Notes: a model not told the origin generated them from the letters alone. DNA of 64,000 bases from Pseudorhizobium tarimense (GCF_022968135.1 NZ_JALJRA010000020.1:1-64000), one strand, 5' to 3'. Positions 46,601-56,217 are shown, counted from the stretch's first letter. Program-made: numbers and translations.

Positions 46601-49600
46601 GACACTGCAGGCGATCGGGCGGCCTACACCTTCGAGGTGCCGGCAGCCGGCGCTTACGAGATCAAGGTGCGCTACGCGACCAACTCGGCTCGTCCGCTTG
46701 ATCTGGTGGTTAATGGTGCAGCGCCAGTGCAGATGGCTTTCGTTGCCACGGGGACAAACACCCAAGGTCCGACCGAGGGTTTCAACAACTGGGGCTTCGA
46801 GACGATTACGGTAGAGCTCCAGGCCGGCAGCAATACGATCCACTTCGCAATTCCGACCGGTGCGACGACCGGCCCGAACCTCGACTCGTTCGAGGTGACA
46901 CGTATCTTGAACGCTGGTGATACCTCGGCGGACGAGGATGGCAACCTCTTCCTGTCTGGGCCTGATGGTGTCTTGACCGGCGCCAACAAAGAATCGATCA
47001 ACTTCAACATCGCGGGACGCGACGCCGACATCGTTAAAGTTGAGGTCAGTTTCGATGGCGGTGAAACCCGCGTTACTGTCCTCCCCGACGCTGATGGCGA
47101 CTTCGTCGTCGATGGGTCCAGCCTAGCTGCCGGCGAGTACGAGGCAACGGTTTACGTCATCGACGAGGCCGGCAACGAGGCCTCGACTTCGATGTCAATC
47201 GAGGTCGGCGGCGAGGTCGTGCCGCCGTTCATGCTGGAGATCGAAGGCGAAACCTTCATACCGGTGGATACCACCGGCACGGGTAACCAGATCACACAGC
47301 CACGCACGCCGGACAACCAAGAGCCCAACCAGCCTCTGGACCGAGATGCGAATGGCGATGGTCTCTGGGATGGTTTCTCAGGCTCCGGCTACTTGGACAT
47401 GGGCGCCCAGATCGGCGACGCTGCCTCGTTCGCCTTCGACGCGCCGGCAGGGGGCACCTACACCTTCACCTTCCGCTACAGCAACGGCGGCGGCGCACCA
47501 AACGGCGATCGGCCTATGACGCTGAGCGTCGACGGCGCCGTCGTGGCAACCGTGCCGTTCCCAGGAACGGGCGTTAACGGCTGGGATGTTTGGGCGGAAA
47601 CAACAGTTGAGATCGAACTGGACGCAGGCCAGCAGACGGTTACGCTATCCAACACCGTGGCCAATGGTCCCAACATTGACAAGGTGACCATCAGCAGGGA
47701 AGGCAGCGAGCCGGTCGACGCCCGAGATCAGATTCGCTTTGAAGAGATCATCAAGATCAACTTTGAACCGGCGCCTAGCACGGGGCAGTTTGCACCGCCA
47801 GCGGGATACCAGACGCCGTCAGGCTATGTCGCCGACACCGGCGCCGGCTATGGAGATCGCGGCAACGGCTTCACCTATGGCTGGGTGGATGTGGAAGACG
47901 GCGCAGTCACGCATGATCCGCTCGCTCAGCCCGGCGGCTCCATGCGCTACAAGGATGACGTTTCCGAGGCCAGCAACCTCCAGAAAACCTATGCCCATTT
48001 CGAATATCCGGGAGCATCGGCCGCGACCAATGAACGCGCGTGGGAAATGGCGCTGGAGGACGGCACCTATCAGCTGACGATGTCCATCGGGGATACGGGC
48101 GGTGCTTATGACAGTGATTACGTCATCAATGTCGAGGGCCAGTCCTTCATGCCCGGCTTCACGCCGGCCAATCTCGAGGGCCAGTCACCGACAGGGAGCG
48201 CCTATAACAGCGCGCAGGATGGCGAGGGCTTCCGCTCCACGCTCGTCACGGGCATTGTCACCGTCACGGATGGCCGACTGACGATCGACTCGATCGGAGG
48301 CTACAACACCGAGATTCAGTATCTGGAGATCGAGAAAATTCCCGATCTGACGCCTGAAGATGGTCGAACTGCTGATCTCGACTTCTCACTGTTTGCCGCA
48401 CCCATGGCAGATTCGCTGGATGGCCAGGTGCCGATCAGCATCGGTGAAGATGGCTCGCTTCCGACCGGAATCGATCCGAGCTCAAGCTTTGTCGTTGCCG
48501 TTCAGCTGCAGGCGGACGGCAATCGCGGCCCCAACATCGCCCATGTGGAAAATATCAAGCTCGTCGAGACGTTGACCGGTGTGGAGGTTGAGATCGACGT
48601 ACAGATCAGCGGCGGGGCCGACTCGCTCACCATTCGCCCGCTTGAGCAACTGAAGGAAAACACGAGCTACACCCTTAGGGTGCAGGACGTGATGGACTTG
48701 GGAAGCATCACAGACGCGAATGGCGCCCTGCGCCAGTTCCAGGATCTGACCACGACATTCGTAACCGGCGAGGCGCAAGAAGACGTGCCGCGGGAGGTGG
48801 CGTTCAGTACGCAGACGCTGCTCGACGGGTTCGCCGACGGCGCAGGCGGCTATACCGCGATTGAGTTTGGGCCGGACGGCAAGCTTTATGTCGCAACCAT
48901 CACCGGCGAAATCCATCGCTGGGACGTCAATGCCGACGGCACCATCAACAAGGCTTCGCAGGAGACCTTGATCCTCGACTATCTGGACGCAGGCAATGGC
49001 GAGCGCCGCGGCATCGTCGGCTTCGTCTTCGATCCCGAAGACCCGAGCACGATCTGGATTACCGACAACGCCCCGATCCCGCGCGAGTCGAAGGCCTTCG
49101 ACACACCGGAATTCTCTGGGCGCGTGAGCAAGATCACCCTCGGAGATGGCGGTTCCTTTACCGGTGTCGATGCCGAAACCTATATTTGGGGCCTTCCGCG
49201 CTCGGGCGGCGATCACCTGACGAACAGCCTGGAATTCCGCGCCAACCCGAACGCTGGCGAGGTCGGCGAGCCGGATTATCTGCTGTACCTTAGCCAGGGC
49301 TCCAACTCTGCAGCCGGTGCCCCCGATGCCGCGTGGGGCAGCCGTCCGGAGCGTCTGCTCAATGCTGCCATTCTCGAGATTGATCGAAGCCGTGATGCTC
49401 CTGACGGCGGGTTCGACGTGCGAACCGAACCGGTGGACCTCGATGACGCTCCGACGACGTCTTTTCCGGCAAGCCAGTTCAATGACGACGGCACTTACCC
49501 GGGTTCATACAACCCGTTTGCGGCCGACGCCGTACTGAAGATCTACGCCACAGGGGTGCGCAACGCCTATGACCTGGTATGGCATTCGAACGGCCATCTC

Positions 49601-52600
49601 TACGTGCCCACAAACGGGACCGCCTCGGGCGGGAAGACGCCGCAGGACCCGACGCAGCCGGGTCTCGACACCGTCATCAGCAACTCGCCCAAGCAGTACG
49701 ACTACTTCTTCAACGTGGAGGAAGGGAAATATTACGGCCATCCCAACGTCTTGCGGGACGAGTACGTCCTGAACGGCGGTAATCCCACCTCTGGTCTTGA
49801 TCCCAACGAAGTTGTCGGCGGAAACGACGGCAATCGCAACACCGATGGATATGAAAGCGGTGTGCAGACCGACGAGAACTATGACCTCGATGGCGTCTAT
49901 AACCTTGGTTACAACCGCTCGCCAAATGGTGCGATCGAATATACCGGCAATGCCTTCGGTTCAAACCTTAAGGGCGCGATCCTCTTTGCGCAGTTCTCGA
50001 CCGGCGACAATGTCCGCATGATCCGTGTGGATGCCGAGGGCAACATCATCGGTGACGATGTGCTGCGTCGGCCCGATGGTTCTGTGATTGACGATTACAT
50101 CGATCCGCTCGACATCATCCAGAACCCGGTCACGGGACAGCTTTACCTCATGACGCTCAACCGTGGCACCGGGGCGAGCCAGCTCATCCTGCTCACGCCC
50201 GCACCCGGCGGCGTTACTGCAGACCTAACCGCAGACGAAGGCGGCAATCTGGCACTCGTTGCCCTTGATGTCAGCGATCCCCTTGCTGCCGTCTTCCAGG
50301 TCAACGGCCTCGACAGCGACATTACGGCGATCCGGGTCTCGTTCAATGGTGGCCCGGAGACGACCATCACCCTCGACGGTCAGAACCGCTTCACTGTCGA
50401 CCTTGACGGTCTCACCGGTCCGGTCACCGCCCGCATCAGGGTAACTGACGATGCTCTTAACGAGGCAGCCGCGACAGTACAATTCACGCCCGGGGAAGAG
50501 CCGACCACACCCCAATACGTGACGCTCGTGACCATTCAGGCTGAGGATCGCACGCCAGGCGACGGTACGTCTGTCACGGTCCCAACGGGAAGCAATGCCC
50601 AAATCCAGATCCGCGACGCTTCCAACCGCGAGACCGGTTCCGGCGCGAATGGTGAAGGCTATGTGGATGCTTTGCGCCCGGGAGCCTACGGTATAGATGG
50701 AAACACCGAGAACCTTGACGGTACGCCGGGCGGTTACGCCGATTTCGGTTCCACCAATGCCGACTACCTGACCTTCACCTTCTCGGCGGAGAGCGCCGGC
50801 AACGCGATTTTGAAGTTTCGGTATTCCAACGGCGCAACAGCTGACCGGCCTCTTCAGCTCGAGGTCAATGGTTCCATCGTCAAGGTACAGCCCTTCGCAC
50901 CCACGGCCACCGGACCGGACGTCGATGGCTGGACACTTTGGTCGGAGGTCGAGATCCCGGTCTCGCTTGCCGCTGGCCAGAACACCGTCACCTTGCGCTC
51001 AGTCAGTGCCACCGGCCCCAATATCGATCAACTGGTGGTTCTGGTTCCAGCCGAGGAAGAAACGGTTCCCAATGATGGCGAAGTGGTCGTCGATGGGTTC
51101 ACCTATGTCCGCTACGAGGCGGAGCACGCGGAGCTTGGCGGTGGACCGGCGGTCGTTTCAGAAGATCGCGACCAGTCAGGTGACTTCGTCGACTTCATCG
51201 GGCCGGACAGCGAAACCATTACCTGGACGGTGGAGGTCGGTGCGGCGGGAAGCTACGGCGTCGATATCCTCTATGCGTTAGGAGCAGGCAAGCTCGCCCG
51301 ACCGATGACCGTCTCGGTCAACGGACAGGTCATCGAGACGCTGCCGTTTGCGGCAAACAGCAATACCGCGGAAACAATCTGGGGAGCCCAGTCGGCAAGC
51401 CTCCAGCTTTCCGCCGGGGTGAACACGATCACGCTGACGGCGCCGGGTGGTGTCGGCCCCAATGTCGACCAACTCCTCATCACGAAGGAGCCGGTCGCCA
51501 TTTTCGAACCCGACTATGCCGACATAGCCGGCAGCGGACGCATCGAACTGGAAGCGCAGGACGGCTCGGCGCAAACGATCAACGGCAGCACCGTGGAGTT
51601 CTTCTTTACGGTCGATGCGGACGGCGTCTACAAGCTTGACACGGCCGCCAATGCCAATGCGGCTGATGGCCAGGGTCTCACATGGTTCCTCAACGGCGTT
51701 GAAGTGGATGAAAGCGCCTTCCCCGGAACCGGCGCCGCCGGCGAACAGTCGGTTTATCTCGAACTAGAAGCCGGAACGCAGTACCGGATACGGATCGCGT
51801 CGGATGCACCTGGTGCCAGTGCGCTCGACTATCTCGACATCAGTCCTGCTCCCGGTAATGCCAACGCCGATATCGCAGTTCAGAGCCTTGATCCTGCTTA
51901 CTTCGAAAACCGTCTGCACTTCAGCTACCTGGAGAACCCGGACGCTGTCGATCCTGATGCCCCTGACCGGGATTTCAAGGACACAGGCACCGTGCGGATC
52001 AGCAATACCGGCACAGAACCCTTGAGCGTCATCGACTATGAGATTGATGGCCCCTTCACCCTTGCCGACCCCTCAATTTTTGAGGGACTGGTGCTGACAC
52101 CGGGACAGACGATAGACGTCACCGTTCAGTTCAATCGCGCCGCCTACACGCCGCCGACATCGAATATTGACGGCACATCGACGGTCTTCACCGGTAAGCT
52201 TCAGGTGATCACCAACGATGCAGACGATCCGGTGACGACCATTGATCTTGCGGGCTTCTGGCAAGCTCGTGACGAGGGCGGGCAGGAGCCAAACGTCAAC
52301 GAGGTTTGGAAGATCTTCGGCTTCGGCAACGTCATAGAAGGGCTCCGTCTGACGGGTGGCGGCGAAAATTCGGTTCTATCCACCAATGACGTGTTCGCCA
52401 AAACCGACGAGACCGAGGTGCTCTCGCCTTACTGGAAACTAGCTGACGGCGTCTCCGAAGCCAAAATCACCCACATCGCTGCCTTCCACGGCACCGGTGG
52501 GGCCACGCTTCACATCCATAATCCCGGCAACAAGGGCCAGAATGTCCAGCTTTGGAACCACGAGGGTGTGGACAACCAGCGTCTCTTGCCCAATGCCGGC

Positions 52601-55600
52601 AACGACACGAGCTTCGCCACGACCACGATCGGCAATGGCCGCATTCCTGACAACTGGCTCGGTAACGAGGTCTTCGGCATCTCTGTGGCGGGTCTTTCGA
52701 CCGATCCCCGGCTCAACCCCCGCGGCGACGTCCTCGTCGAGGGTGCCCAGCAGGGACATACGGTGAAGATGTTCCAGGCTCTGGATGCCGACGGAAACGT
52801 CATTCCCAACGTCTATCTCGGTATCATGGACTACACCGGTATCAACTATGACTATAACGACAACATGTTCGTCATAGAGGGCGTCGAGCCTGTCGGGTTT
52901 GGCCAAGACCTGCGGGTCGCTGGCCTGGATGATGCGGCCGCGGATGATCGCCTCGTCTTCACCAATATCGATCAGCCGGCTAACGCCCAACAAGCCTTCC
53001 GCAACGAAGCCACCTTCACCATCAACAACGACGGGTTCGCGCCTCTCAACATCAGCAGCGTGATCCTCGCAGATCCGGAAAATTTCCAGATTGTCGGAAG
53101 CGTTCCATCCACTATCGCGGCTGGCGCAAGCGCACAGATCACGGTGCGCTTCATCGGCACGCACTCAGGCACTTCTTCCGGTGCGGATCTGTTCAAGTCG
53201 ACCCTGACCATTACCTCGGACGACTTTTCAGACGGGGTCAAGGTCATCCAGCTGGCGGGCTTGGCGCAGGAGTTTTCGGAGAACAATTCCGAACCGACGG
53301 TCGCCCAGATTGTTGAAGCCTTTGGCTACAGCACCGATATGGCACAGGGCGAACTTGCGGGGGGCGGCGTCGTCGAGACCATCGGAGACGAGGTCTTGCT
53401 GCCCTATCTCCAGCGGTTGGACAACGCTCGTCCCGTCGAGGTGATCCAGATCGCCGCCTTCCTCAATCAGGGCAATGTGGCGCGTTTGGGCTTCCATGGG
53501 CTCAACTCCTCGACGGTCACCAACCTCTTTGCCAATGACGACCAGCAGGGACAGACGGTTCTGCCCGATCAACTGGTTTCGGGAGGCGGAGCGGGAGCTA
53601 CGGTGGCGCGCGGCACGATCAACCAGAACGGTCCGTTCGGCATCTACATCTCGGTCGATGGCCGGCCCACCTATTCTTCCTGGAGTGATCCGGAGGCCAA
53701 CAAGATTGACCCCAATTTCGGTCATCTCGTCGGCGACAGCCAGGGTCACCTGATCCGATACTTCCAGGCGCTCGACGCCGACGGCAATGTCATCGAAGGG
53801 ACCTATATCGGTATCCAGGATTACCCAGGCGCCGGCAATTACGACTACAACGACCACATGTTCGTCATCAAGAACGTCAAGCCGTACGAACTGGCGGCGG
53901 CGAATGACGCCAATGGCGACGATATCAACGATGCACTGCAACTGGACGGCGACAACGACGGGACGGTCAACTTCTTCGACCCGAACGCGACGCCGCAAGA
54001 GCCCGAAGAACCGGAAGAGCCAGGCGGCGAGAACCGCGGCGACTACGTATTCGGTGTCAACTTCGGAGGCGGCGCCATCGCCAATGATCCGGTCCTTGGT
54101 GTCGCACTGGCAGCACAGAACGATCCGCGCGTCACCATCGCCGGCAGTGTCAACCCTGGCGCGGGCGCCGATGATCAAGGTAACCCGAACGGCGCGAATG
54201 CAACCTCCGGATCAGCCTTTAAGACTTATGAAGACGGATCCAACTGGACGGCGACCATCCAGGTGCCGAACGGCACCTATGTGGTGGTTCTTCATACTCA
54301 GGAGACCTACTGGAATGCGACCGGGATGCGCCAGTTCGACGCCTTCATCAACGGCCAGCAGGTCATCAACAATCTTGATCCCTTTGCAGCCGCCGGCGGC
54401 GATGATCCAATCGCGGTTGAAGCCGTCGTCACCGTGACCAACGGCCAGATCAGCATCAATATGGTCGCCGATATAGACAATGCGGCACTGAACGCCGTGA
54501 CGATCTATGAGTATGTCGCACCGGGTAGCGCCCAGCAGCCCTTTTCGGGAACGCCATTCCTGGTCGATGCGGACGGCATCACGATCGATGCCAGCAACTA
54601 CGACAATGGTGGCCAGGGCGTGGCCTACAACGACCAGGCGGGCCTTGAGGGCGGCAACAATGGTGGACGTGCGGGCAGCGATGTCGAGCAGACGTCCAAT
54701 GGTGACATCGGCTGGATCCAAAGCGGCGAATGGCTGGAATATACAGTCAGCGTCGAAACCGCCGGTGCCTACAACCTTGCCCTCATGCTTGCCAATGGTG
54801 GCGGCGCAGGCCGCTCAGCGACGGTCTCCTTCTATCGGGAAGGGGAAGACACACCCTACGTCACTAAGGTGATCGACAACCCACAAACGGCAAGCTGGAG
54901 CACGTTCGCATCCCGCTCGAATGGTTCGGTCGGCCTTGAAGCGGGCGAGCAGGTGATGCGCGTCACCTTCTCCGGCGGTAGCCAGGACTACCGGTCCGTC
55001 AGCCTGACCCCTGTTGCTCCTGCGCAAACCCCTTATGGGGGGGCAGCGCCGTTCTTCACCAATGGTGTGCTCACGGTGGACGCCTCGAACTTCGATGAAG
55101 GCGGACAGGGGGTTGCCTATAACGACAATCCTGGCCTTGACGGGGGTGCTGCGGCGACAAGCTTCCGCCCTGGACGTGCCGTGGAGCTTGTCGGATCCGG
55201 TCTTGATATCGGCCACGTCAAGCCGGGTGAATGGGTGGAGTACACGATCAACGTGCCGACGGCAGGCGTTTACTCCTTCTCGGCCAACGCCAAGACACCG
55301 GTCACGGGTGCAAGCATTGCCGTTTCGCTCAATGGGACCACGCCTCTTGGCACGGTCTCCCTTGCGGACGGGCACGCAGGTGGAGCGAACTTCTCCAGCG
55401 CCGCTTTTGCGCAAAGCGAGGCCATCCAAGTTTCGCTTTCTGCCGGTGTCCAAACCCTGAGACTGACTTTTGACGGCCCCTTGGCCAGCAACGGCTATGT
55501 CCTTGATCTGGCCTCCTTCACACTGACCGCCTCACCGCAACAGCAACCGAGAGGAGGCGTTGCCCCTGTTCTCGACGGGGATGGGCTAACCGTGGAGGCT

Positions 55601-56182
55601 CTCGATTACGACGAGGGTGGTCAGGGTGTTGCTTATAACGATGCGGACGGGCTGCAGGGGGGAAGTAACGGCGGTCGGGCCGGATCCTCGGTCGAGGTTA
55701 CCAGCGGTGGCAATGTCGGCTGGATCGGCAACGGCGAATGGCTGGAATACACGGTCAATGTGGAGGAGGCAGGCCCATATGAGCTCAGCCTGTCCATGGC
55801 GCTGGGCGAGGCCGGAGGGCCAGGCCGCTCTGTCGTGGTGTCCTTTGCCAATGGTGCCGATGTCGAGGAGGTGACGGTTGCAACGCCGCGAACTGGCACC
55901 TGGTCGAACTTCCAGGACACCGACCCTGTCGTTGTCGATCTTGAAGCGGGCGCCACGGTTGTGCGCCTGACGTTCGCCGGAGGCGCGCAGGACATCTCTT
56001 CCTTCACACTGACACCAGCGTCCTCAACTGGCGCTGCCGCCATGCTTGCGTTGGAAGAGGACCCGACTGGTCTTCTCCCCTCAACGGAGATGGCCGAAGA
56101 CTTGGCGGACATGTCGGGCTCACACGCAGACGACGAGGATCCTGGCATGGGCCATGTCTTCGGCTTCGATCTGATTGCCTGA
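40622..56182 (+). CDS. Giant multi-domain type I-secreted surface protein/adhesin (about 5186 aa)
   Basis: Start at Met 40622 because GGAGGG lies 4 nt upstream (first Met 40610 overlaps it). Approximate order: Ig/CBM-like domain 20-120; hydrophobic segment 127-152 (GALAGLNVAAVGAVALTL); Ala/Glu/Pro-rich linker 155-236; CBM-like sandwiches 319-655, 859-1018, 1582-1732, 1938-2095, 2203-2360, 3300-3625; tandem-95/cadherin repeats 662-850, 1023-1223, 1385-1580, 1735-1926; malectin-like 2377-2578; SbsA-like Ig 2580-2720; sugar-dehydrogenase-like beta-propeller 2727-3193; two choice-of-anchor units 3750-4426; calcium-type repeat 4428-4460; malectin 4470-4633; three CBM6-like repeats (GGQGVAYND in each) 4640-5137; short acidic tail ending GFDLIA. 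No signal peptide and no RTX nonapeptides. Export by the next two genes and carbohydrate-binding/biofilm roles are inferred. Confidence 0.9.
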   Translation: MDTKDYTDKRKQSVVAMVSPLGVGANELSAGKSFSVEVPTDDVHRFALSYANGHSQSHSVTVTIDGKEPQLVELQPTGSWTAYSTAVVSLELKAGAHILSLTSLNNAGAEIASLTHLGAVGGRTLGSYLTSGALAGLNVAAVGAVALTLSPSVQNASEQPRKDPSEEPSSPAAPRQGAQHQIAEPMPVQPSAAAAAAAADEAELSLPEEAEAALTTESIPEEEVGGKRQVRFLAASEPALSSRPDTFVDLVASEPEFDAVEAPDQWSQPMSLRVTAQEDLAQALDVSSQVDPEEQTLEDDAPASPGSAAEPAAPAQTTLRLEAESAVRGSIEAGSTTGEPAVVSLDTAATGDVANADAASGDAYLDFSGVGSNHDIGSGQYVEWTFEVAEDGYYDLAFGYAFSSSDATNRPMRLDVNGEVWDRIFDFASTGANTTYSEATTRVLLEAGANTVRLTANGFSGPNLDYLEVRPPHVGKIVIQAEDLLAAAAGNAPTTVNRQITLEYLEGKTTAEQFRVGAEGDAYLDWAGGTASQSLILPVTAAIAGTYQITITYANGGATARPLQLRGPDGELIGSFNFAPTAAPGAYPEFYDDILARVRATDGSDAGTVPDPTGFEGWHAETLTVSVELQAGQNNFTLVGPNGPNLDKIEFNLVSPAEPEETNTAPIADDGSASTNEDSAIVIDVADLIDDADADSLTVTASVPAAQGSVVVSGTQIVFTPAPHFHGPASITYAVSDGTASATATVLVDVASVNDAPALAGDLDDQDLPASGGSIALDVLTFVDVDGDAVTLGARLAGGGSLPEGIAIVSGELVVAGDVPAGNYEIEIFATDGVLQSQPVTLTVAKAAPAVEPEPFSPYVLQAEDGIIVDQIDNVASPANDTQIRDASNPESPEDKVLDARGLRPGSTGTGYVDFGINSGSAGDSLTLNFEVASAGTYTLHFRYANGGGTPRPLNLSVNGVNEGILGFAQAQGQTDPWSHWMLQTVTVDLSAGVNSVVLAIAPNALNGPNIDAVAITQPGDTPSFFVPVITSSATANVLENTTSVVDVDAIDGDGAALTYSLTGNGADDSLFQIDPMTGELSFKGSPDFEAPAGSDAGYQVEVAVGDGTSTVTQTITVTVADVNEAPEALVVTGDLSLTENAQAGTVVGAVSATDPDGNELSYSVNDERFVVNAAGQIVIADGASFDFEAEAGIELQVTASDGTLSTAKTVTIAVTDVAEQVGPRNVVFDAATLTSYSTQDRGAGASVADEGATLHLDGNLWKRAPIGGDHVITAGTKLVATVMIGDTLPEILAIGFDDDDSPFEMSDGSVYQIGGSQSQAGFVDLRNGAGTPGQTIQVVIDLSAHAGKTISSLVFIADDDYTSDGVGSVSFSNVQLIDGDAGDLNNAPDVLAGGIADVTLPERGPLEIDLPFIDRDGDNLTYTVTVVDALGNPVPDFAGLQIIEGSLIGQLDVAPGDYVVTVTASDGQAQTSDSFQLTVEDVNDAPVVDADAAFEPFFGRVGLEIEGIDLSLFADAFSDADNDQLVFSVEGLPAGLSLNEEGVIVGTPREAGSIITIVATDPHGARAELQLPFVIEGPTVGDVITVEAEAFTGLGEASGFYAAAAPGASGNQAIRTNPSQAGSVSTNLSQNGIVEGWYQVTITVYDETDGTARFSLNIGETILAENLAFDEAGTFDNPSLPRGNAGQAGNLKTITFNTAVFVHAEAVAQITGQSDAGEYLRIDKLTFTRVEAPEIAPSAISLDLDLVAENAAGAVIGTLSATDPDGDASTLVYSTNDARFVIEGDQIRLADGVSLDHEAGETIAVAVTVTDAQGLQTTTDLTITVGDVNEAPSTADGAALADVSFASGTGGSVDLASLAFSDPDEDAELTVVAQLGDGSALPEGFSLVNGQLQVADTVAVGVYEIEVFASDGELDSESVSFTVTVEEPGSEPEEPFTLLIQAESGAVTSFDTDSNNTDTSIRDADNPESGSNVSLVDGLRPGFTGTGYLDYGDTAGDRAAYTFEVPAAGAYEIKVRYATNSARPLDLVVNGAAPVQMAFVATGTNTQGPTEGFNNWGFETITVELQAGSNTIHFAIPTGATTGPNLDSFEVTRILNAGDTSADEDGNLFLSGPDGVLTGANKESINFNIAGRDADIVKVEVSFDGGETRVTVLPDADGDFVVDGSSLAAGEYEATVYVIDEAGNEASTSMSIEVGGEVVPPFMLEIEGETFIPVDTTGTGNQITQPRTPDNQEPNQPLDRDANGDGLWDGFSGSGYLDMGAQIGDAASFAFDAPAGGTYTFTFRYSNGGGAPNGDRPMTLSVDGAVVATVPFPGTGVNGWDVWAETTVEIELDAGQQTVTLSNTVANGPNIDKVTISREGSEPVDARDQIRFEEIIKINFEPAPSTGQFAPPAGYQTPSGYVADTGAGYGDRGNGFTYGWVDVEDGAVTHDPLAQPGGSMRYKDDVSEASNLQKTYAHFEYPGASAATNERAWEMALEDGTYQLTMSIGDTGGAYDSDYVINVEGQSFMPGFTPANLEGQSPTGSAYNSAQDGEGFRSTLVTGIVTVTDGRLTIDSIGGYNTEIQYLEIEKIPDLTPEDGRTADLDFSLFAAPMADSLDGQVPISIGEDGSLPTGIDPSSSFVVAVQLQADGNRGPNIAHVENIKLVETLTGVEVEIDVQISGGADSLTIRPLEQLKENTSYTLRVQDVMDLGSITDANGALRQFQDLTTTFVTGEAQEDVPREVAFSTQTLLDGFADGAGGYTAIEFGPDGKLYVATITGEIHRWDVNADGTINKASQETLILDYLDAGNGERRGIVGFVFDPEDPSTIWITDNAPIPRESKAFDTPEFSGRVSKITLGDGGSFTGVDAETYIWGLPRSGGDHLTNSLEFRANPNAGEVGEPDYLLYLSQGSNSAAGAPDAAWGSRPERLLNAAILEIDRSRDAPDGGFDVRTEPVDLDDAPTTSFPASQFNDDGTYPGSYNPFAADAVLKIYATGVRNAYDLVWHSNGHLYVPTNGTASGGKTPQDPTQPGLDTVISNSPKQYDYFFNVEEGKYYGHPNVLRDEYVLNGGNPTSGLDPNEVVGGNDGNRNTDGYESGVQTDENYDLDGVYNLGYNRSPNGAIEYTGNAFGSNLKGAILFAQFSTGDNVRMIRVDAEGNIIGDDVLRRPDGSVIDDYIDPLDIIQNPVTGQLYLMTLNRGTGASQLILLTPAPGGVTADLTADEGGNLALVALDVSDPLAAVFQVNGLDSDITAIRVSFNGGPETTITLDGQNRFTVDLDGLTGPVTARIRVTDDALNEAAATVQFTPGEEPTTPQYVTLVTIQAEDRTPGDGTSVTVPTGSNAQIQIRDASNRETGSGANGEGYVDALRPGAYGIDGNTENLDGTPGGYADFGSTNADYLTFTFSAESAGNAILKFRYSNGATADRPLQLEVNGSIVKVQPFAPTATGPDVDGWTLWSEVEIPVSLAAGQNTVTLRSVSATGPNIDQLVVLVPAEEETVPNDGEVVVDGFTYVRYEAEHAELGGGPAVVSEDRDQSGDFVDFIGPDSETITWTVEVGAAGSYGVDILYALGAGKLARPMTVSVNGQVIETLPFAANSNTAETIWGAQSASLQLSAGVNTITLTAPGGVGPNVDQLLITKEPVAIFEPDYADIAGSGRIELEAQDGSAQTINGSTVEFFFTVDADGVYKLDTAANANAADGQGLTWFLNGVEVDESAFPGTGAAGEQSVYLELEAGTQYRIRIASDAPGASALDYLDISPAPGNANADIAVQSLDPAYFENRLHFSYLENPDAVDPDAPDRDFKDTGTVRISNTGTEPLSVIDYEIDGPFTLADPSIFEGLVLTPGQTIDVTVQFNRAAYTPPTSNIDGTSTVFTGKLQVITNDADDPVTTIDLAGFWQARDEGGQEPNVNEVWKIFGFGNVIEGLRLTGGGENSVLSTNDVFAKTDETEVLSPYWKLADGVSEAKITHIAAFHGTGGATLHIHNPGNKGQNVQLWNHEGVDNQRLLPNAGNDTSFATTTIGNGRIPDNWLGNEVFGISVAGLSTDPRLNPRGDVLVEGAQQGHTVKMFQALDADGNVIPNVYLGIMDYTGINYDYNDNMFVIEGVEPVGFGQDLRVAGLDDAAADDRLVFTNIDQPANAQQAFRNEATFTINNDGFAPLNISSVILADPENFQIVGSVPSTIAAGASAQITVRFIGTHSGTSSGADLFKSTLTITSDDFSDGVKVIQLAGLAQEFSENNSEPTVAQIVEAFGYSTDMAQGELAGGGVVETIGDEVLLPYLQRLDNARPVEVIQIAAFLNQGNVARLGFHGLNSSTVTNLFANDDQQGQTVLPDQLVSGGGAGATVARGTINQNGPFGIYISVDGRPTYSSWSDPEANKIDPNFGHLVGDSQGHLIRYFQALDADGNVIEGTYIGIQDYPGAGNYDYNDHMFVIKNVKPYELAAANDANGDDINDALQLDGDNDGTVNFFDPNATPQEPEEPEEPGGENRGDYVFGVNFGGGAIANDPVLGVALAAQNDPRVTIAGSVNPGAGADDQGNPNGANATSGSAFKTYEDGSNWTATIQVPNGTYVVVLHTQETYWNATGMRQFDAFINGQQVINNLDPFAAAGGDDPIAVEAVVTVTNGQISINMVADIDNAALNAVTIYEYVAPGSAQQPFSGTPFLVDADGITIDASNYDNGGQGVAYNDQAGLEGGNNGGRAGSDVEQTSNGDIGWIQSGEWLEYTVSVETAGAYNLALMLANGGGAGRSATVSFYREGEDTPYVTKVIDNPQTASWSTFASRSNGSVGLEAGEQVMRVTFSGGSQDYRSVSLTPVAPAQTPYGGAAPFFTNGVLTVDASNFDEGGQGVAYNDNPGLDGGAAATSFRPGRAVELVGSGLDIGHVKPGEWVEYTINVPTAGVYSFSANAKTPVTGASIAVSLNGTTPLGTVSLADGHAGGANFSSAAFAQSEAIQVSLSAGVQTLRLTFDGPLASNGYVLDLASFTLTASPQQQPRGGVAPVLDGDGLTVEALDYDEGGQGVAYNDADGLQGGSNGGRAGSSVEVTSGGNVGWIGNGEWLEYTVNVEEAGPYELSLSMALGEAGGPGRSVVVSFANGADVEEVTVATPRTGTWSNFQDTDPVVVDLEAGATVVRLTFAGGAQDISSFTLTPASSTGAAAMLALEEDPTGLLPSTEMAEDLADMSGSHADDEDPGMGHVFGFDLIA

Positions 56183-56190
56183 CGAGGAAA

Positions 56191-56217
56191 GGTGCGGCGG
56201 TGTCCAACTGCCGCACC
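56191..56217 (+). terminator. Hairpin between the giant gene and its secretion genes
   Basis: GGTGCGGC pairs perfectly with GCCGCACC across an 11-nt loop, 9 bp after the stop. There is no T-run, so it probably attenuates rather than ends transcription, lowering exporter relative to substrate. Confidence 0.55.
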
